A DNA stretch of 64,000 nt, from assembly GCA_041554195.1 (NCBI GenBank), contig JBFFMJ010000005.1, forward strand, positions 124,001 through 188,000, read 5' to 3'. The stretch comes from JAPHSX01 sp041554195. Its GTDB lineage: Bacteria > Pseudomonadota > Gammaproteobacteria > Thiohalomonadales > Thiohalomonadaceae. The notes below the pieces were generated by a model. The model was not told the origin of the DNA and searched no databases. It saw nothing but the letters and a program-made list of their open reading frames with translations. Position numbers and translations under genes: made by a program. Positions 50,092 to 58,620 of the stretch are shown here, piece after piece; positions within the stretch are counted from its first letter, which is position 1; each line of letters begins with the position of its first letter.

Positions 50092-51249
50092 CTAATCTTC
50101 TTTCTTGTGGTCGGGGCGCGTGCAGCGCTCCAGCCACATGTCCACCTTGCCCCAGAACCACTCCTGTAGATGTCGGTACCAGGAGCGCTGCATCCAGATG
50201 GCGAGACTAATCTCGTGACTTTGTGAAAAGTCGTGACGGAACAGTTCCCTTGCCTGTTCGACAACCTCTCCGCCTAACACCTCCTGATTGGCCTCCATAT
50301 TCCAGCGTAGATTCCAGCGGTCGATATTGCTTGAGCCGATAGAGAGCCAGTCGTCACATAGCAACATCTTGGCGTGCAAAAAGCGTGGCTGGAATTCAAA
50401 GATACGCACACCGTTGAGTAATAAGCGGCTATAAAAGCGGCGTCCCGCATGACGTACTGAGGGGTGGTCGGTGTGAGGGCCGGGGAGCAGTAGTCGCACA
50501 TCCACCCCGCGGTGGGCCGCCTGGCGCAGCAGACGGCGGATCTTCCATGAAGGGAGGAAGTAGGCGGTGGCGATCCACACACGCTTCTCGGCACCACGAA
50601 TGCGATTGATCAGTGAGCGTTTGATCTCCATGCGGCGGGGGGCGTTAAGACTGACTCGCCCCGGTAGCTCGCCAACAGCGGCGAGTGTTGCCGCCTCAAG
50701 GGCGAGTTGCGGTGAACCCCACAGGTTCCAGCTGTGGGCAAAGAGTCGCTGCCAGTCGGCCACCACCGGGCCGCGCACCGACAGCATCACCTCGTGCCAG
50801 CCGTGCTGCGAGGGCGACTGAGTGTCAAACTTGTCGGTAATACCGGCACCGCCGGTAAAGGCGATCTGCTGATCTACTACCAGTACTTTTCGATGGTCAC
50901 GAAACAGATTGCGGCGCAGGGTGCCGTAGTGCATCGGGTTGTAAAAGGCGAGGTGGATACCGTCGTGCCGCAGGCGTTCGCGGTCACGTATGTGCAGGCC
51001 GCGCGCACCGAAGTCATCGAGCAGGATATAGAGCTGCACCCCGCGTCTGGCGGCGGCAACAAAGGCATCGATAAAGCGGCTGGCGACCGTGCCCGATTCA
51101 AACAGGTAGATGTCGAGCAGGATCCGCTGACGGGCCTCGGCGATGGCCTGCAACATGGCCGGAAAAAATTGCTCGCCATCGATCAGCAGTTGATAACGGT
51201 TGCCCTCGCGCCAGGGGTAACGTCCATCCTGAGTCGGGGCTAATGCCAT
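50092..51249 (-). CDS. clsB: Phospholipase D-type cardiolipin synthase (ClsB-like)
   Basis: 385 residues with two HKD motifs: FRDHRKVLVVDQQIAFTGGAGI near 120 and FLHAKMLLCDDWLSIGSSNID near 300, both with His, Lys and Asp in place. NRYQLLIDGEQFFPAMLQAI near the N-terminus is typical of YbhO/ClsB. It transfers phosphatidyl groups to make cardiolipin at the inner membrane face. rnd starts 13 nt before it upstream, so the two may be co-transcribed. Confidence 0.9.
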   Translation of the reverse strand: MALAPTQDGRYPWREGNRYQLLIDGEQFFPAMLQAIAEARQRILLDIYLFESGTVASRFIDAFVAAARRGVQLYILLDDFGARGLHIRDRERLRHDGIHLAFYNPMHYGTLRRNLFRDHRKVLVVDQQIAFTGGAGITDKFDTQSPSQHGWHEVMLSVRGPVVADWQRLFAHSWNLWGSPQLALEAATLAAVGELPGRVSLNAPRRMEIKRSLINRIRGAEKRVWIATAYFLPSWKIRRLLRQAAHRGVDVRLLLPGPHTDHPSVRHAGRRFYSRLLLNGVRIFEFQPRFLHAKMLLCDDWLSIGSSNIDRWNLRWNMEANQEVLGGEVVEQARELFRHDFSQSHEISLAIWMQRSWYRHLQEWFWGKVDMWLERCTRPDHKKED

Positions 51250-51262
51250 TGCAAAGGTTCTG

Positions 51263-52426
51263 TTACTGCCCTGATGAGGATTGGATGGTCAGCTGGCCGT
51301 TGAGTATCGTCAGGCTCAACTCACCCTGTAACAGCGCGAGCAGGCTGTTACCGGCAACGGTGGCACGCCAGCCATGCAGCAGCGGGATATCACGCTCACC
51401 CATGATCAGCTTTTCCAGGTCGCGCCGTCCCGCCACCGCCACGGGGCTGATCGCCTGGGCGCGGCAGCGCTCACGCAATAGCGCCATCAGCACATCGACC
51501 AGCGAGTCCTGCGCGGCGGGCAGCCGCGGCCCCTGCTTTACCTCGGGCCACTGCTCTTTTGGTACCTCTTTTCCGGCATTAATGGCCTCCAGCAGTGTCT
51601 TGCCGTGGCGTTTAATGGTGCCCTCTTCCAGGCCGCGAATACGCTGCATGCCGCCGTTGTTCTGCGGCATGTGGCGTGCCAGGTCGAGCAGGATCTCATC
51701 CTTCAGGATCCAGCGACGCGGACGATCACTCTGTTGTGCCTGCACCTCACGCCACGCCGCCAGCTGCTGCAACACAGCCAGCTGCACCCCGCGCAGGCGG
51801 TTGGCCCCCTTGAGGCGCTGCCACGCCAGTTCGGGCGGATTGCGGTAGCGGGCCGGGTCGGTCATATCGGCAAAGTCTTCCGCCAGCCACGCCTCGCGCC
51901 CCAGTTCACGTAGCTGTGCCTGCTGGCTGAGGTAGACATCACGCAGGTAGCGCACATCATCGGCGGCGTAGGCCAGCTGGGCCTCATCCAGGGGGCGTGC
52001 GCACCAGTCGGCGCGGGAGTGGCCCTTCTCCAGCTCGACCCCCAGCACCTCCTTGACCAGTGCGCCGTAGCCTATCTGCTCGCCCTGTCCCAGCAGGGTG
52101 GCGGCGATCTGGGTATCGAAGATCGGGCCCGGCAGCGCATCGCACATCTCGAAGAAGATCTCAAGATCCTGATGGGCGGCGTGCAACACGGTGGTGATTG
52201 CCGGGTCGTAGAGCACATCCAGTAGCGGGGCGAGCGAGGGCAGCGCCAGCGGGTCGATGCAGGCGACCACCTCGGGGTTGGCCACCTGTAGCAGGCAGAG
52301 GCGCGGGCGGTAGGTCTTCTCGCGCAGGAATTCGGTATCAAGGGTGAGCCAGTCGTGGCGGCGCAATTGTGCGCACAGGCTCTCTAATGCCTCGGGGGTC
52401 TCGATGTACAGTGCGGTCTCGTTCAT
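51263..52426 (-). CDS. rnd: Ribonuclease D
   Basis: 387 residues. The DEDDy exonuclease core reads LTLDTEFLRE (Asp-x-Glu), HAAHQDLEIF (Asp) and YAADDVRYLRDVY (Tyr...Asp). One to two HRDC-type helical domains follow: LRGVQLAVLQQLAAWREVQAQQSDRPRRWILKDEILLDLARHMPQNN. It matures the 3' ends of tRNAs and small RNAs. The length is close to E. coli RNase D (375). Confidence 0.95.
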   Translation of the reverse strand: MNETALYIETPEALESLCAQLRRHDWLTLDTEFLREKTYRPRLCLLQVANPEVVACIDPLALPSLAPLLDVLYDPAITTVLHAAHQDLEIFFEMCDALPGPIFDTQIAATLLGQGEQIGYGALVKEVLGVELEKGHSRADWCARPLDEAQLAYAADDVRYLRDVYLSQQAQLRELGREAWLAEDFADMTDPARYRNPPELAWQRLKGANRLRGVQLAVLQQLAAWREVQAQQSDRPRRWILKDEILLDLARHMPQNNGGMQRIRGLEEGTIKRHGKTLLEAINAGKEVPKEQWPEVKQGPRLPAAQDSLVDVLMALLRERCRAQAISPVAVAGRRDLEKLIMGERDIPLLHGWRATVAGNSLLALLQGELSLTILNGQLTIQSSSGQ

Positions 52427-52545
52427 GGTCTCGATTCTTTTAAACAGTGGCTTCAGTATAGCGTTTATCCCATTGTTTTATTGTCGTTTTTGGCGGCCAG
52501 ACGGTATCATTCACGCTTCATCATAAGGGGATACACCAGAGAATC

Positions 52546-53067
52546 ATGGAGGCCTTGCTTCACGCCTTTTGGCGCATTCTGCTGCTGCGCACCGGTCCGC
52601 AGAGCATACCGGCCTCCGCCGCCCTGATGTGGCTGGCCCTGCTGCTGCACTTTATCGTCGGCACCCTGCACGCGCAGTTTGTGATGCCGCTGCCGCTGGC
52701 CCTGTTCTACGGGCTGGTGGGGACTTTGACTATGGTGGTGGTGGTTCACGGGCTGTTACTGCTGTTCCAGAAGCATGCGCGTTATGCACAGAGCCTGACC
52801 GCGCTGGCCGGTTGTGAGGCGTTGCTGGGTCTGCTGTTGTTGCCGCTGAGCCTGCTCTACTATCTGGGCAATGGTGGCGAGGAGATGCTCGCGCTGCTGG
52901 CGATCCTCTCGCTGCTGGTGGTTGGCTGGAACGTGGCGCTGGCCGCGCATATCTTTCGACACGCCCTCTCGGTCTCGACCGCGCTGGGCTTTCTCTACAG
53001 CGTCGTCTACATCATTATCGCCTTCACCTTTGGCGACATGGTGAGCGCGGCAGGGGTAACGGGATGA
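52546..53067 (+). CDS. Polytopic membrane protein upstream of mpl
   Basis: 173 residues with four to five hydrophobic helices (ALMWLALLLHFIVGTLH, ALFYGLVGTLTMVVVVHGLLLLF, ALLGLLLLPLSLLYYLG, ALLAILSLLVVGWNVALAAHIF, ALGFLYSVVYIIIAFTFG). No family is recognised. The stop overlaps the mpl start (ATGA, 4 nt), so translation is coupled and a role in murein recycling or lipid-intermediate handling is possible. Confidence 0.75.
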   Translation: MEALLHAFWRILLLRTGPQSIPASAALMWLALLLHFIVGTLHAQFVMPLPLALFYGLVGTLTMVVVVHGLLLLFQKHARYAQSLTALAGCEALLGLLLLPLSLLYYLGNGGEEMLALLAILSLLVVGWNVALAAHIFRHALSVSTALGFLYSVVYIIIAFTFGDMVSAAGVTG

Positions 53068-54407
53068 AGATTCATATTCTGGGGATTTGTGGCACCTTCA
53101 TGGGCGGCATGGCACTGCTGGCCCGCGCCCAGGGCCATGAGGTCAGCGGACAGGATGCGGGGGTCTACCCGCCGATGAGCACCCAGCTGGCCGAGCAGGG
53201 GATCGCCTTGCACGAGGGTTACGAGCCTGAGGCGATCCCCGCGGATGTCGATGTGGTGGTGATCGGCAACGCCCTCTCTCGCGGCAATGCGGCGGTGGAG
53301 TTTGTGCTCAATCGCGGCCTGCCCTATACCTCCGGCGCACAGTGGCTCAGCGATAATTTCCTCCAGGGCAAATGGGTGCTGGCGGTGGCCGGCACCCACG
53401 GCAAGACCACCACCGCCTCGATGCTCGCCTGGATTCTGGAGTACGCCGGGATGAGCCCCGGTTTCCTCATCGGCGGTATCCCGCAGAATTTTGGTCTCTC
53501 CGCCCGTGCCGGTGAGACGCCGTTCTTCGTGGTCGAGGCCGATGAGTACGACACCGCCTTCTTCGACAAGCGTTCCAAGTTTGTCCACTACCGCCCGCGC
53601 ACCCTGGTGCTGAATAACCTAGAATTTGATCACGCCGACATCTTCGACGACCTCGCGGCGATTCAAAAACAGTTCCACCATCTGGTGCGCACCGTGCCGG
53701 GGCAGGGGCTGCTCCTCTCGCCACAAAACGATGCCAATCTTGATGCCGTACTGGAGCAGGGCTGCTGGACACCACTAGAAAGGATCGGCGGCGATAACGG
53801 CTGGTCCGCCCGCAACGGCAGCGCCGATGGCAGTGTCTTCGATGTCTATTTCGATAATGAACAACAGGGCCGCGTCGAGTGGGAGCTACTCGGCCAGCAC
53901 AACGTCAATAACGCCCTAGCCGCTATCGGCGCGGCACGCCACAGCGGCGTACCGGCAGCGCAGGCGATCAACGCCCTGTGTGAATTTAAAAACGTAAAGC
54001 GTCGCATGGAGCTGTGCGGCGAGGTCAACGGCATCCGCCTCTACGACGACTTCGCCCACCACCCCACCGCCATCGCCACCACCCTCGCAGGCCTGAGAAA
54101 TAAAGTCGGTAACGCGCGCATCATCGCCGTACTCGAACCGCGCTCCAACACCATGCGCATGGGAGTACATAAAGAGACCTTGCTGCCATCACTTGAGGGG
54201 GCAGATAAGGTCTTTATCTATACCCCGTCTGACCTTGGCTGGAACCTGCCGGAGAATGCCCCGGCGTCCGTCACCACCTGCGATGAGTTTGAGCTGCTGG
54301 TAAAGTCGGTACTGGCCGAGGTGAAGCCGGGCGATCACCTGCTGGTGATGAGTAATGGTGGGTTTAACGGGATTCATGGGAAGTTGCTGGCAGGGTTGAG
54401 CTTGTAA
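53064..54407 (+). CDS. mpl: UDP-MurNAc:L-alanyl-gamma-D-glutamyl-meso-DAP ligase Mpl
   Basis: 447 residues of the Mur ligase superfamily. MKIHILGICGTFMGGMALLARAQGHEVSGQD at the N-terminus is diagnostic of Mpl; the ATP site is VAGTHGKTTTASML near 111; VVEADEYDTAFFDKRSKF and the C-terminal YDDFAHHPTAIATTLAGLR complete it. It reattaches recycled murein tripeptide to UDP-MurNAc, which MurU (25 kb) helps supply. It overlaps the upstream membrane protein gene by 4 nt. Confidence 0.96.
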   Translation: MKIHILGICGTFMGGMALLARAQGHEVSGQDAGVYPPMSTQLAEQGIALHEGYEPEAIPADVDVVVIGNALSRGNAAVEFVLNRGLPYTSGAQWLSDNFLQGKWVLAVAGTHGKTTTASMLAWILEYAGMSPGFLIGGIPQNFGLSARAGETPFFVVEADEYDTAFFDKRSKFVHYRPRTLVLNNLEFDHADIFDDLAAIQKQFHHLVRTVPGQGLLLSPQNDANLDAVLEQGCWTPLERIGGDNGWSARNGSADGSVFDVYFDNEQQGRVEWELLGQHNVNNALAAIGAARHSGVPAAQAINALCEFKNVKRRMELCGEVNGIRLYDDFAHHPTAIATTLAGLRNKVGNARIIAVLEPRSNTMRMGVHKETLLPSLEGADKVFIYTPSDLGWNLPENAPASVTTCDEFELLVKSVLAEVKPGDHLLVMSNGGFNGIHGKLLAGLSL

Positions 54408-54621
54408 CCGCATGTTCATAATGGCTATAGTGGCCTCACACAGGGACGTGTTGACCTTCTGAAATACTTCCCACAATGATTACATACAGGCGGAACGCTC
54501 GTTTTTCCGCGGATTTTGTGGAGTAGTGGGCGACGCCTCCGTTTTACGCAGAATTGACGGGGTATCGGGATGAACGCCTGCTACTTTATGTTGGATTGAA
54601 TACACACAAAAAGGACTCACA

Positions 54622-55678
54622 ATGATTATTGGTAATCCCGAGTTGCACGAAGAAGCATTATCTTCCTTGCTGAGAATACAAAGTTTTGATACTCATGAAT
54701 TATCAAGAGAAAACGTTCTAGGAACATCGCTGAACTTCAAAGATGCCATCTCAGCAATTAGTTGATCTATATACTAGACTTTCAACAAAAGCACTTGATG
54801 ACTTTCCAGATGCACAACTGACTATGATAAAAAATCATGCTGATGCGCATTATAAACTTTTCTCGCAAGTACTGGACTTTAGTCCTCAGCAACAAAATCC
54901 GCATGATGTTAGGCAGGCATTTATTGAGCAAATTATCGCGGCCTACCCCGTGGCATTTCACCAGCTACATCCTTATATTTCGTACTCTCTACACAGATCA
55001 GCAGATTTCCAGCGCCTTGATACTGATGCTAGAGCAACCCTGCAAAGCATAGAAGATAAAGCACAAAAAATTACTGATACCCTATCTGGTCATGAGTCAG
55101 AAGCTCAAAGGGTATTAGAAGAAATACGTAATGTTGCGGCAGAGGAATGCGTTACACAACAAGCTGCACATTTTAGGGCTGAGTCAGCACTCCATGAGGC
55201 CGAGGCAGAGAACTGGAGAAAGAAAACCATTAACCTTTCATGGGGATTAGGCATCTATGCTGTAGTGACATTGTTCTTGCACAAGATTCCATTTCTCGCA
55301 CCAGCAAACACGTATGACACCGTTCAGTTGGCTATCAGCAAGATGCTAATATTTGCTGTAATAGCATATATCCTATTTCTTTCGGCACGAAACTTTTTGA
55401 ACCACAAGCACAATGCAATATTAAATAAGCATAGACAAAATGCATTAATGACACACAAAGCGCTAATAGAGGCAAGTGGTGATTCGGGAGTGAGGGAAGC
55501 TGTAATACTTCAAGCTGCTAGTTGTATTTTTTCACCACAAGCCACGGGTTATGCTGGGTCAAATGGAACTGGCGAATCCAGTTCACCAAAATCAATGGTC
55601 GAAATATTATCCAAGCCAATAGCGGCAGCTATAAATCAATCTAACAAGCGACTGTGGCGTCAACCCCTCTCAAAATAA
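54622..55678 (+). pseudogene. Accessory membrane protein gene, frameshifted near its start
   Basis: An ATG at 54622 (AAAGGA upstream) opens 47 codons (MIIGNPELHEEALSSLLRIQ..NFKDAISAIS) that stop at 54765. The next frame, open from 54743, gives 311 residues: QLVDLYTRLSTKALDDFPDAQLTMIKNHADAHYKLFSQVL, a coiled coil (SIEDKAQKITDTLSGHESEAQRVLEEIRNVAAEECV) and two TM helices near 160-220. Joining at about 54755 gives FKDAISAI-QLVDLYTRL without a break, so one gene with a one-base indel is likely. Low G+C and odd codon use mark it as acquired. Family not recognised; the 3' end abuts the IS110 transposase and includes an attC-like RYYYAAC (ATCTAAC, 55639-55645). The 214 nt before it (54408-54621) hold no gene; GTTGGAT at 54590 fits the integron core GTTRRRY. 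Confidence 0.6.
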
Positions 55679-56626
55679 TCAGTAAGCCCACTCAACTTTG
55701 TCCCTCACCATAGCGTTTAGCATGGTAATAAACTTTCTCATACAGGCGGTCAATGCAACTTTCTTATGCTTACCCTGGGCAACGAGGCGAGTATAGAATT
55801 CTTTGATCACAGGATTGCACTGCGTTGCACTCAGTGTTGCCATGTAAAGTGTTGTTCGCACGCCAGCTCTGCCTCCCTGTATTCGACGTTTTCCCCGCAG
55901 CCTGCCACTGTCTCTATTAATTGGGGCAACGCCGGTCAGCGAAGCGGCCTGCTTGTTATTAAGTGTTCCAAGTTCAGGCATATCAGCCAGTAAAGTGTAT
56001 GCCAGAGTCTCACCCACACCAGGTGCCGTCATCAGGAGCGCCTTTCGCTCGGCCCACTCGGCCTGTTCTGAAACGTGCTTATCCAGTTGCTTTTCCAGAC
56101 GTGCGATCTCGGTATCGAAGACTTTAATTATTCGCTTGCATGAGCGTTCAATGCTTTTACCCATGATTTTGGTACGATTCAATTCCTGGGTACGCATCTG
56201 CATAACCTGTCGACGCCGACTTAGCAGGTCTTTGATTGCAATCAGGTTTTTACTCTTTCTTGGTGTTGGCCTGGGCTTCACGATAGCCGCATATTGGGCG
56301 ATCACAGCGGAGTCTATCTTGTCTGTTTTGGCCAGCTGTTCGATGGCACCGGCATAACGGCGAACCGATAATGGCTTGAGAATACAGACCGGTATCCCTT
56401 TCTCAAAGGCTGCCTCAGCGATGGCCCACTCGTACCGCCCTGTCGCTTCTACTACGAGGCGTTCAACCTGATAGTGGGCGAGACGTTTCAGAATACGTTT
56501 AATCCCGTCAGCACTATTGTCATCCTGCCAGTGGAGCTGCTTTTCATGAATACAGACATCGAGTGATTGCTTGCCAACATCGATACCAACATTCACGACC
56601 GTTTTACTCTTATTAAGGTTTGTCAT
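55679..56626 (-). CDS. IS110 family transposase (DEDD recombinase)
   Basis: 315 residues. The N-terminal RuvC-like DEDD part reads NVGIDVGKQSLDVCI, VVEATGRYEWAIAEA and LAKTDKIDSAVIAQYAA; the C-terminal serine-recombinase-like region (Tnp_20) includes LMTAPGVGETLAYTLLADMPELGTLNNKQAASLTGVAPINRDSG and GGRAGVRTTLYMAT. The frame is intact. The stop is directly against the end of the 54.6 kb accessory frame, and non-coding sequence with inverted repeats lies upstream, as in IS110 elements whose non-coding end encodes a bridge RNA. There are no terminal inverted repeats, as expected for the family. Confidence 0.95.
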   Translation of the reverse strand: MTNLNKSKTVVNVGIDVGKQSLDVCIHEKQLHWQDDNSADGIKRILKRLAHYQVERLVVEATGRYEWAIAEAAFEKGIPVCILKPLSVRRYAGAIEQLAKTDKIDSAVIAQYAAIVKPRPTPRKSKNLIAIKDLLSRRRQVMQMRTQELNRTKIMGKSIERSCKRIIKVFDTEIARLEKQLDKHVSEQAEWAERKALLMTAPGVGETLAYTLLADMPELGTLNNKQAASLTGVAPINRDSGRLRGKRRIQGGRAGVRTTLYMATLSATQCNPVIKEFYTRLVAQGKHKKVALTACMRKFITMLNAMVRDKVEWAY

Positions 56627-56810
56627 TAGGACTCTTCCTTGCTAAATTCGAGCTTGAAGCTCATTCGACTGTTCGAGTTAGTAAATCGGGTCGGTTCAGC
56701 GCCCCCGCTTGTTAACGGACTTTTAAGACCGCTAGCTCATCGGGCTGCTGAACCGGTAACTTGTTGGGACAGGTTACGAGCTTCATCTAATCATAATGCA
56801 GAGGGATTTG
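56627..56810 (-). ncRNA. Candidate IS110 bridge RNA region (non-coding end)
   Basis: Upstream of the transposase, about 180 nt is non-coding and holds several inverted repeats: GAGCTT-G-AAGCTC (56649-56661), CGGTTCAGC (56692-56700) with GCTGAACCG (56747-56755), and GTAAC/GTTAC around 56756-56777. In IS110-group elements this segment encodes the bridge RNA that guides target and donor pairing. The position and structure fit; the boundaries and the guide loops cannot be set from this sequence alone. Confidence 0.4.
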
Positions 56811-56830
56811 GCTATTCATCGCTTAATTGA

Positions 56831-56930
56831 ACCATACAATAGCTTAAGCCGCCTCCGCGGCACATTTTTTGTGATGTGTAGCACAAAAACAAGCACCGCT
56901 CCAGCGGTCGATTTAGCTTAATCGTTATAT
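56831..56930. repeat. Integron attC-like site 1
   Basis: Order: ACCATAC-AATAG-CTTAAGC (R''/L''-like), then CCGCCTCCGCGG, a central TTTTTGTG / CACAAAAA stem, CCGCTCCAGCGG, and TTTAGCTTAAT-CGTTATAT (L'/R'-like; GTTATAT at 56924-56930). The mirrored halves and the spacing of about 100 bp fit attC. It matches site 2 in layout. R' deviates from GTTRRRY at one position. Confidence 0.65.
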
Positions 56931-56977
56931 GTGAATGTGTTCAAAGGTACTTCTAGAATAGAATGGAGAAGATTTAA

Positions 56978-57401
56978 ATGGATTTAAAAAAAACTGTTTT
57001 TGGCGATACTCGTTGGCGGCACAGGGATGTGGGTAATTGCAGGTGTTTGGCATAACCTGATAATGCCAAGTCTATAAGAAGGCGTTCATGCATCACATGA
57101 CGGCATAGGGCTCCTACTTGTTTCATATTATATATTGTCATTGTTCATGTCATACCTCTACACAGCAATGCATGAAAATGAAAACAATATTATGAAGGGT
57201 GTGAAAATTGGTGTGATTGTTGGTGTTCTACGGGTATTTCCACACGGTCTAGCTATGGCTGGTGCTCATGGAGATTCACTGCTCTATGTGTTTAAAAATT
57301 CAGCTTGGCATATCTTTGAGCAGGGGGCTGGAGGGGGGGGGTATTGGCTTTGTTTACTGCAAAACAAGGAATCGATTCAAAACTTCAGAATATTAACCTG
57401 A
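56978..57401 (+). pseudogene. Decayed cassette gene encoding a small membrane protein
   Basis: ATG at 56978 (GGAGA upstream) starts MDLKKTVF; after a frameshift in the A8/T5 tracts the sequence continues LAILVGGTGMWVIAGVWHNLIMPSL, then TAA at 57075, then EGVHASHDGIGLLLVSYYILSLFMSYLYTAMHENENN..GVKIGVIVGVLRVFPHGLAMAGAHGDSLLYVFKNSAWHIFEQGAGG and a G9 tract that probably hides a second frameshift. Together these describe one four-helix membrane protein inactivated by two frameshifts and one stop. It lies between the two attC-like sites, as a cassette gene would. Confidence 0.7.
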
Positions 57402-57408
57402 TGCAAAC

Positions 57409-57515
57409 ACATAATAATCAGTTCAAGCCGGTCCACCACCTCCGCGGCACATATTTTGTGCAAAAGCACACAAAATATCAACTACTCCAGCGGTGGGTTT
57501 AGCTCTTCGTTAGAC
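57409..57515. repeat. Integron attC-like site 2
   Basis: ACATAAT-AATCAG-TTCAAGCCGG, CCACCACCTCCGCGG, a central perfect ATATTTTGTG / CACAAAATAT stem, CTCCAGCGGTGGG and TTTAGCTCTTC-GTTAGAC. The final GTTAGAC (57509-57515) is a perfect GTTRRRY core. The TTCAAGCCG block and the GTTAGAC end are those of well-known attC sites. The next gene's ATG begins 4 nt after it, normal for cassettes. Confidence 0.8.
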
Positions 57516-57518
57516 GCC

Positions 57519-57974
57519 ATGAAATATTTACTGATCTTTATATCGTTAATTACTTTTAATGCCTTTGCAGGAGATGACTGTGTTTTTGACGAATCTTCAT
57601 ATGTAGAGTTCATAAAAGAGTACGAGTTAAAGCATAAGGACTCAAGGGTTGAGAGTGATGGCAAAACACTAATAGTTGAAAGAAATAATGAAAAAATAGT
57701 GGTTGGTGGTGGAGGATGTGTGCATTTAGGAATTAGTATTGATTTAAAATCCAGCAACACATATACCGAAGAGGAATTTTTAGAGAAAACGTTAATGTTA
57801 ACCAGGGAGTTTGGGGGTTGGCTAATCAATGAGGGTGTATTAGAAGATTCAATTAAGAATCGTAAATTTCAAATAATCGACGACGTCTATTACGTTGAGG
57901 TAGATGTTATGACGGTGTTTAGTGCGTCTTACACCAGTAACGGTGACGTAAATATAGAGTTTTATATAAACTAA
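57519..57974 (+). CDS. Integron cassette gene: small secreted protein of unknown function
   Basis: 151 residues from the ATG at 57519, just after the attC core. Signal peptide MKYLLIFISLITFNAFA. The mature part (DDCVFDESSYVEFIKEYELKHKDSRVESDGKTLIVERNNEKIVVGGGGCVHLGISIDL..EFLEKTLMLTREFGGWLIN..) has two cysteines that could pair, and strong strand/helix alternation. AT-rich codon use sets it apart from the flanking genes. Six bases after the stop ATCTAAA resembles a decayed R'' (RYYYAAC), after which the array ends. Function unknown, which is usual for cassette proteins. Confidence 0.8.
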   Translation: MKYLLIFISLITFNAFAGDDCVFDESSYVEFIKEYELKHKDSRVESDGKTLIVERNNEKIVVGGGGCVHLGISIDLKSSNTYTEEEFLEKTLMLTREFGGWLINEGVLEDSIKNRKFQIIDDVYYVEVDVMTVFSASYTSNGDVNIEFYIN

Positions 57975-58006
57975 AATGCATCTAAAGACCTGACCACAAT
58001 ATTTTT

Positions 58007-58456
58007 CTACCTCCCCCCCAACCCCAACTCCTGATACAAACTCTTAACCATCACCTCAAACCGCTCCAGTTGCTGCTGCACCTCTTTGCTCTCTTCCGGC
58101 GTCAGTGCCTTGTAGCCCCGGAGCAGGGGCCAGCCGTAACCCCATCGGTAGTTCATGACGGAGACGGGGGAGCCGCCGACGCGCACCCCGGCCAGCATCA
58201 GTTGCGCGATCTTCGGCTCTCCGGTCTGGGCGACACACTGTTGCAGGGCCTGGTCGGCCTCCAGTCGCTGTTGTTCGGTGCCGCCTTTCCAGTAGGCGAG
58301 GTCGTGGCGTATGCAGCAGTGCACCCAGAGCGATTGATGTTCCAGGGTGCCATCGGGAAACAGGCTGCAACCGTCGGTGGTAAAGGGGGCGAGTCCTTCG
58401 GCGCTGGCGGCTGAGGTGAAGAGCAGTAAGAGAAATAGCGGGTGATATTTTTTCAT
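58007..58456 (-). CDS. Secreted phospholipase A2-like protein
   Basis: 149 residues. Signal peptide MKKYHPLFLLLLFTSAASA. FTTDGCSLFPDGTLEHQSLWVHCCIRHDLAYWKGGT has the CCxxHD catalytic motif of PLA2-like folds, with DGCS replacing the calcium loop; more cysteines (QQCVAQTG) could make disulfides. Bacterial proteins of this type have unproven activity. It marks the return to chromosomal, G+C-richer sequence after the cassette island. Confidence 0.7.
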   Translation of the reverse strand: MKKYHPLFLLLLFTSAASAEGLAPFTTDGCSLFPDGTLEHQSLWVHCCIRHDLAYWKGGTEQQRLEADQALQQCVAQTGEPKIAQLMLAGVRVGGSPVSVMNYRWGYGWPLLRGYKALTPEESKEVQQQLERFEVMVKSLYQELGLGGR

Positions 58457-58620
58457 AGTATGGGGAGTGGTGGTTATTCTCGGTGCGTATTATTTCACCT
58501 CATCCTACGCTGCGGCCAGGCGCCTGGAAAGAGGTTCCCTCTTTTGATATAGGTCAACGCGGTTGCGGCGCGTGATGCTAGCCTGAGGCGCTATCAATAT
58601 CATCCAAAACGGAGCTGATA

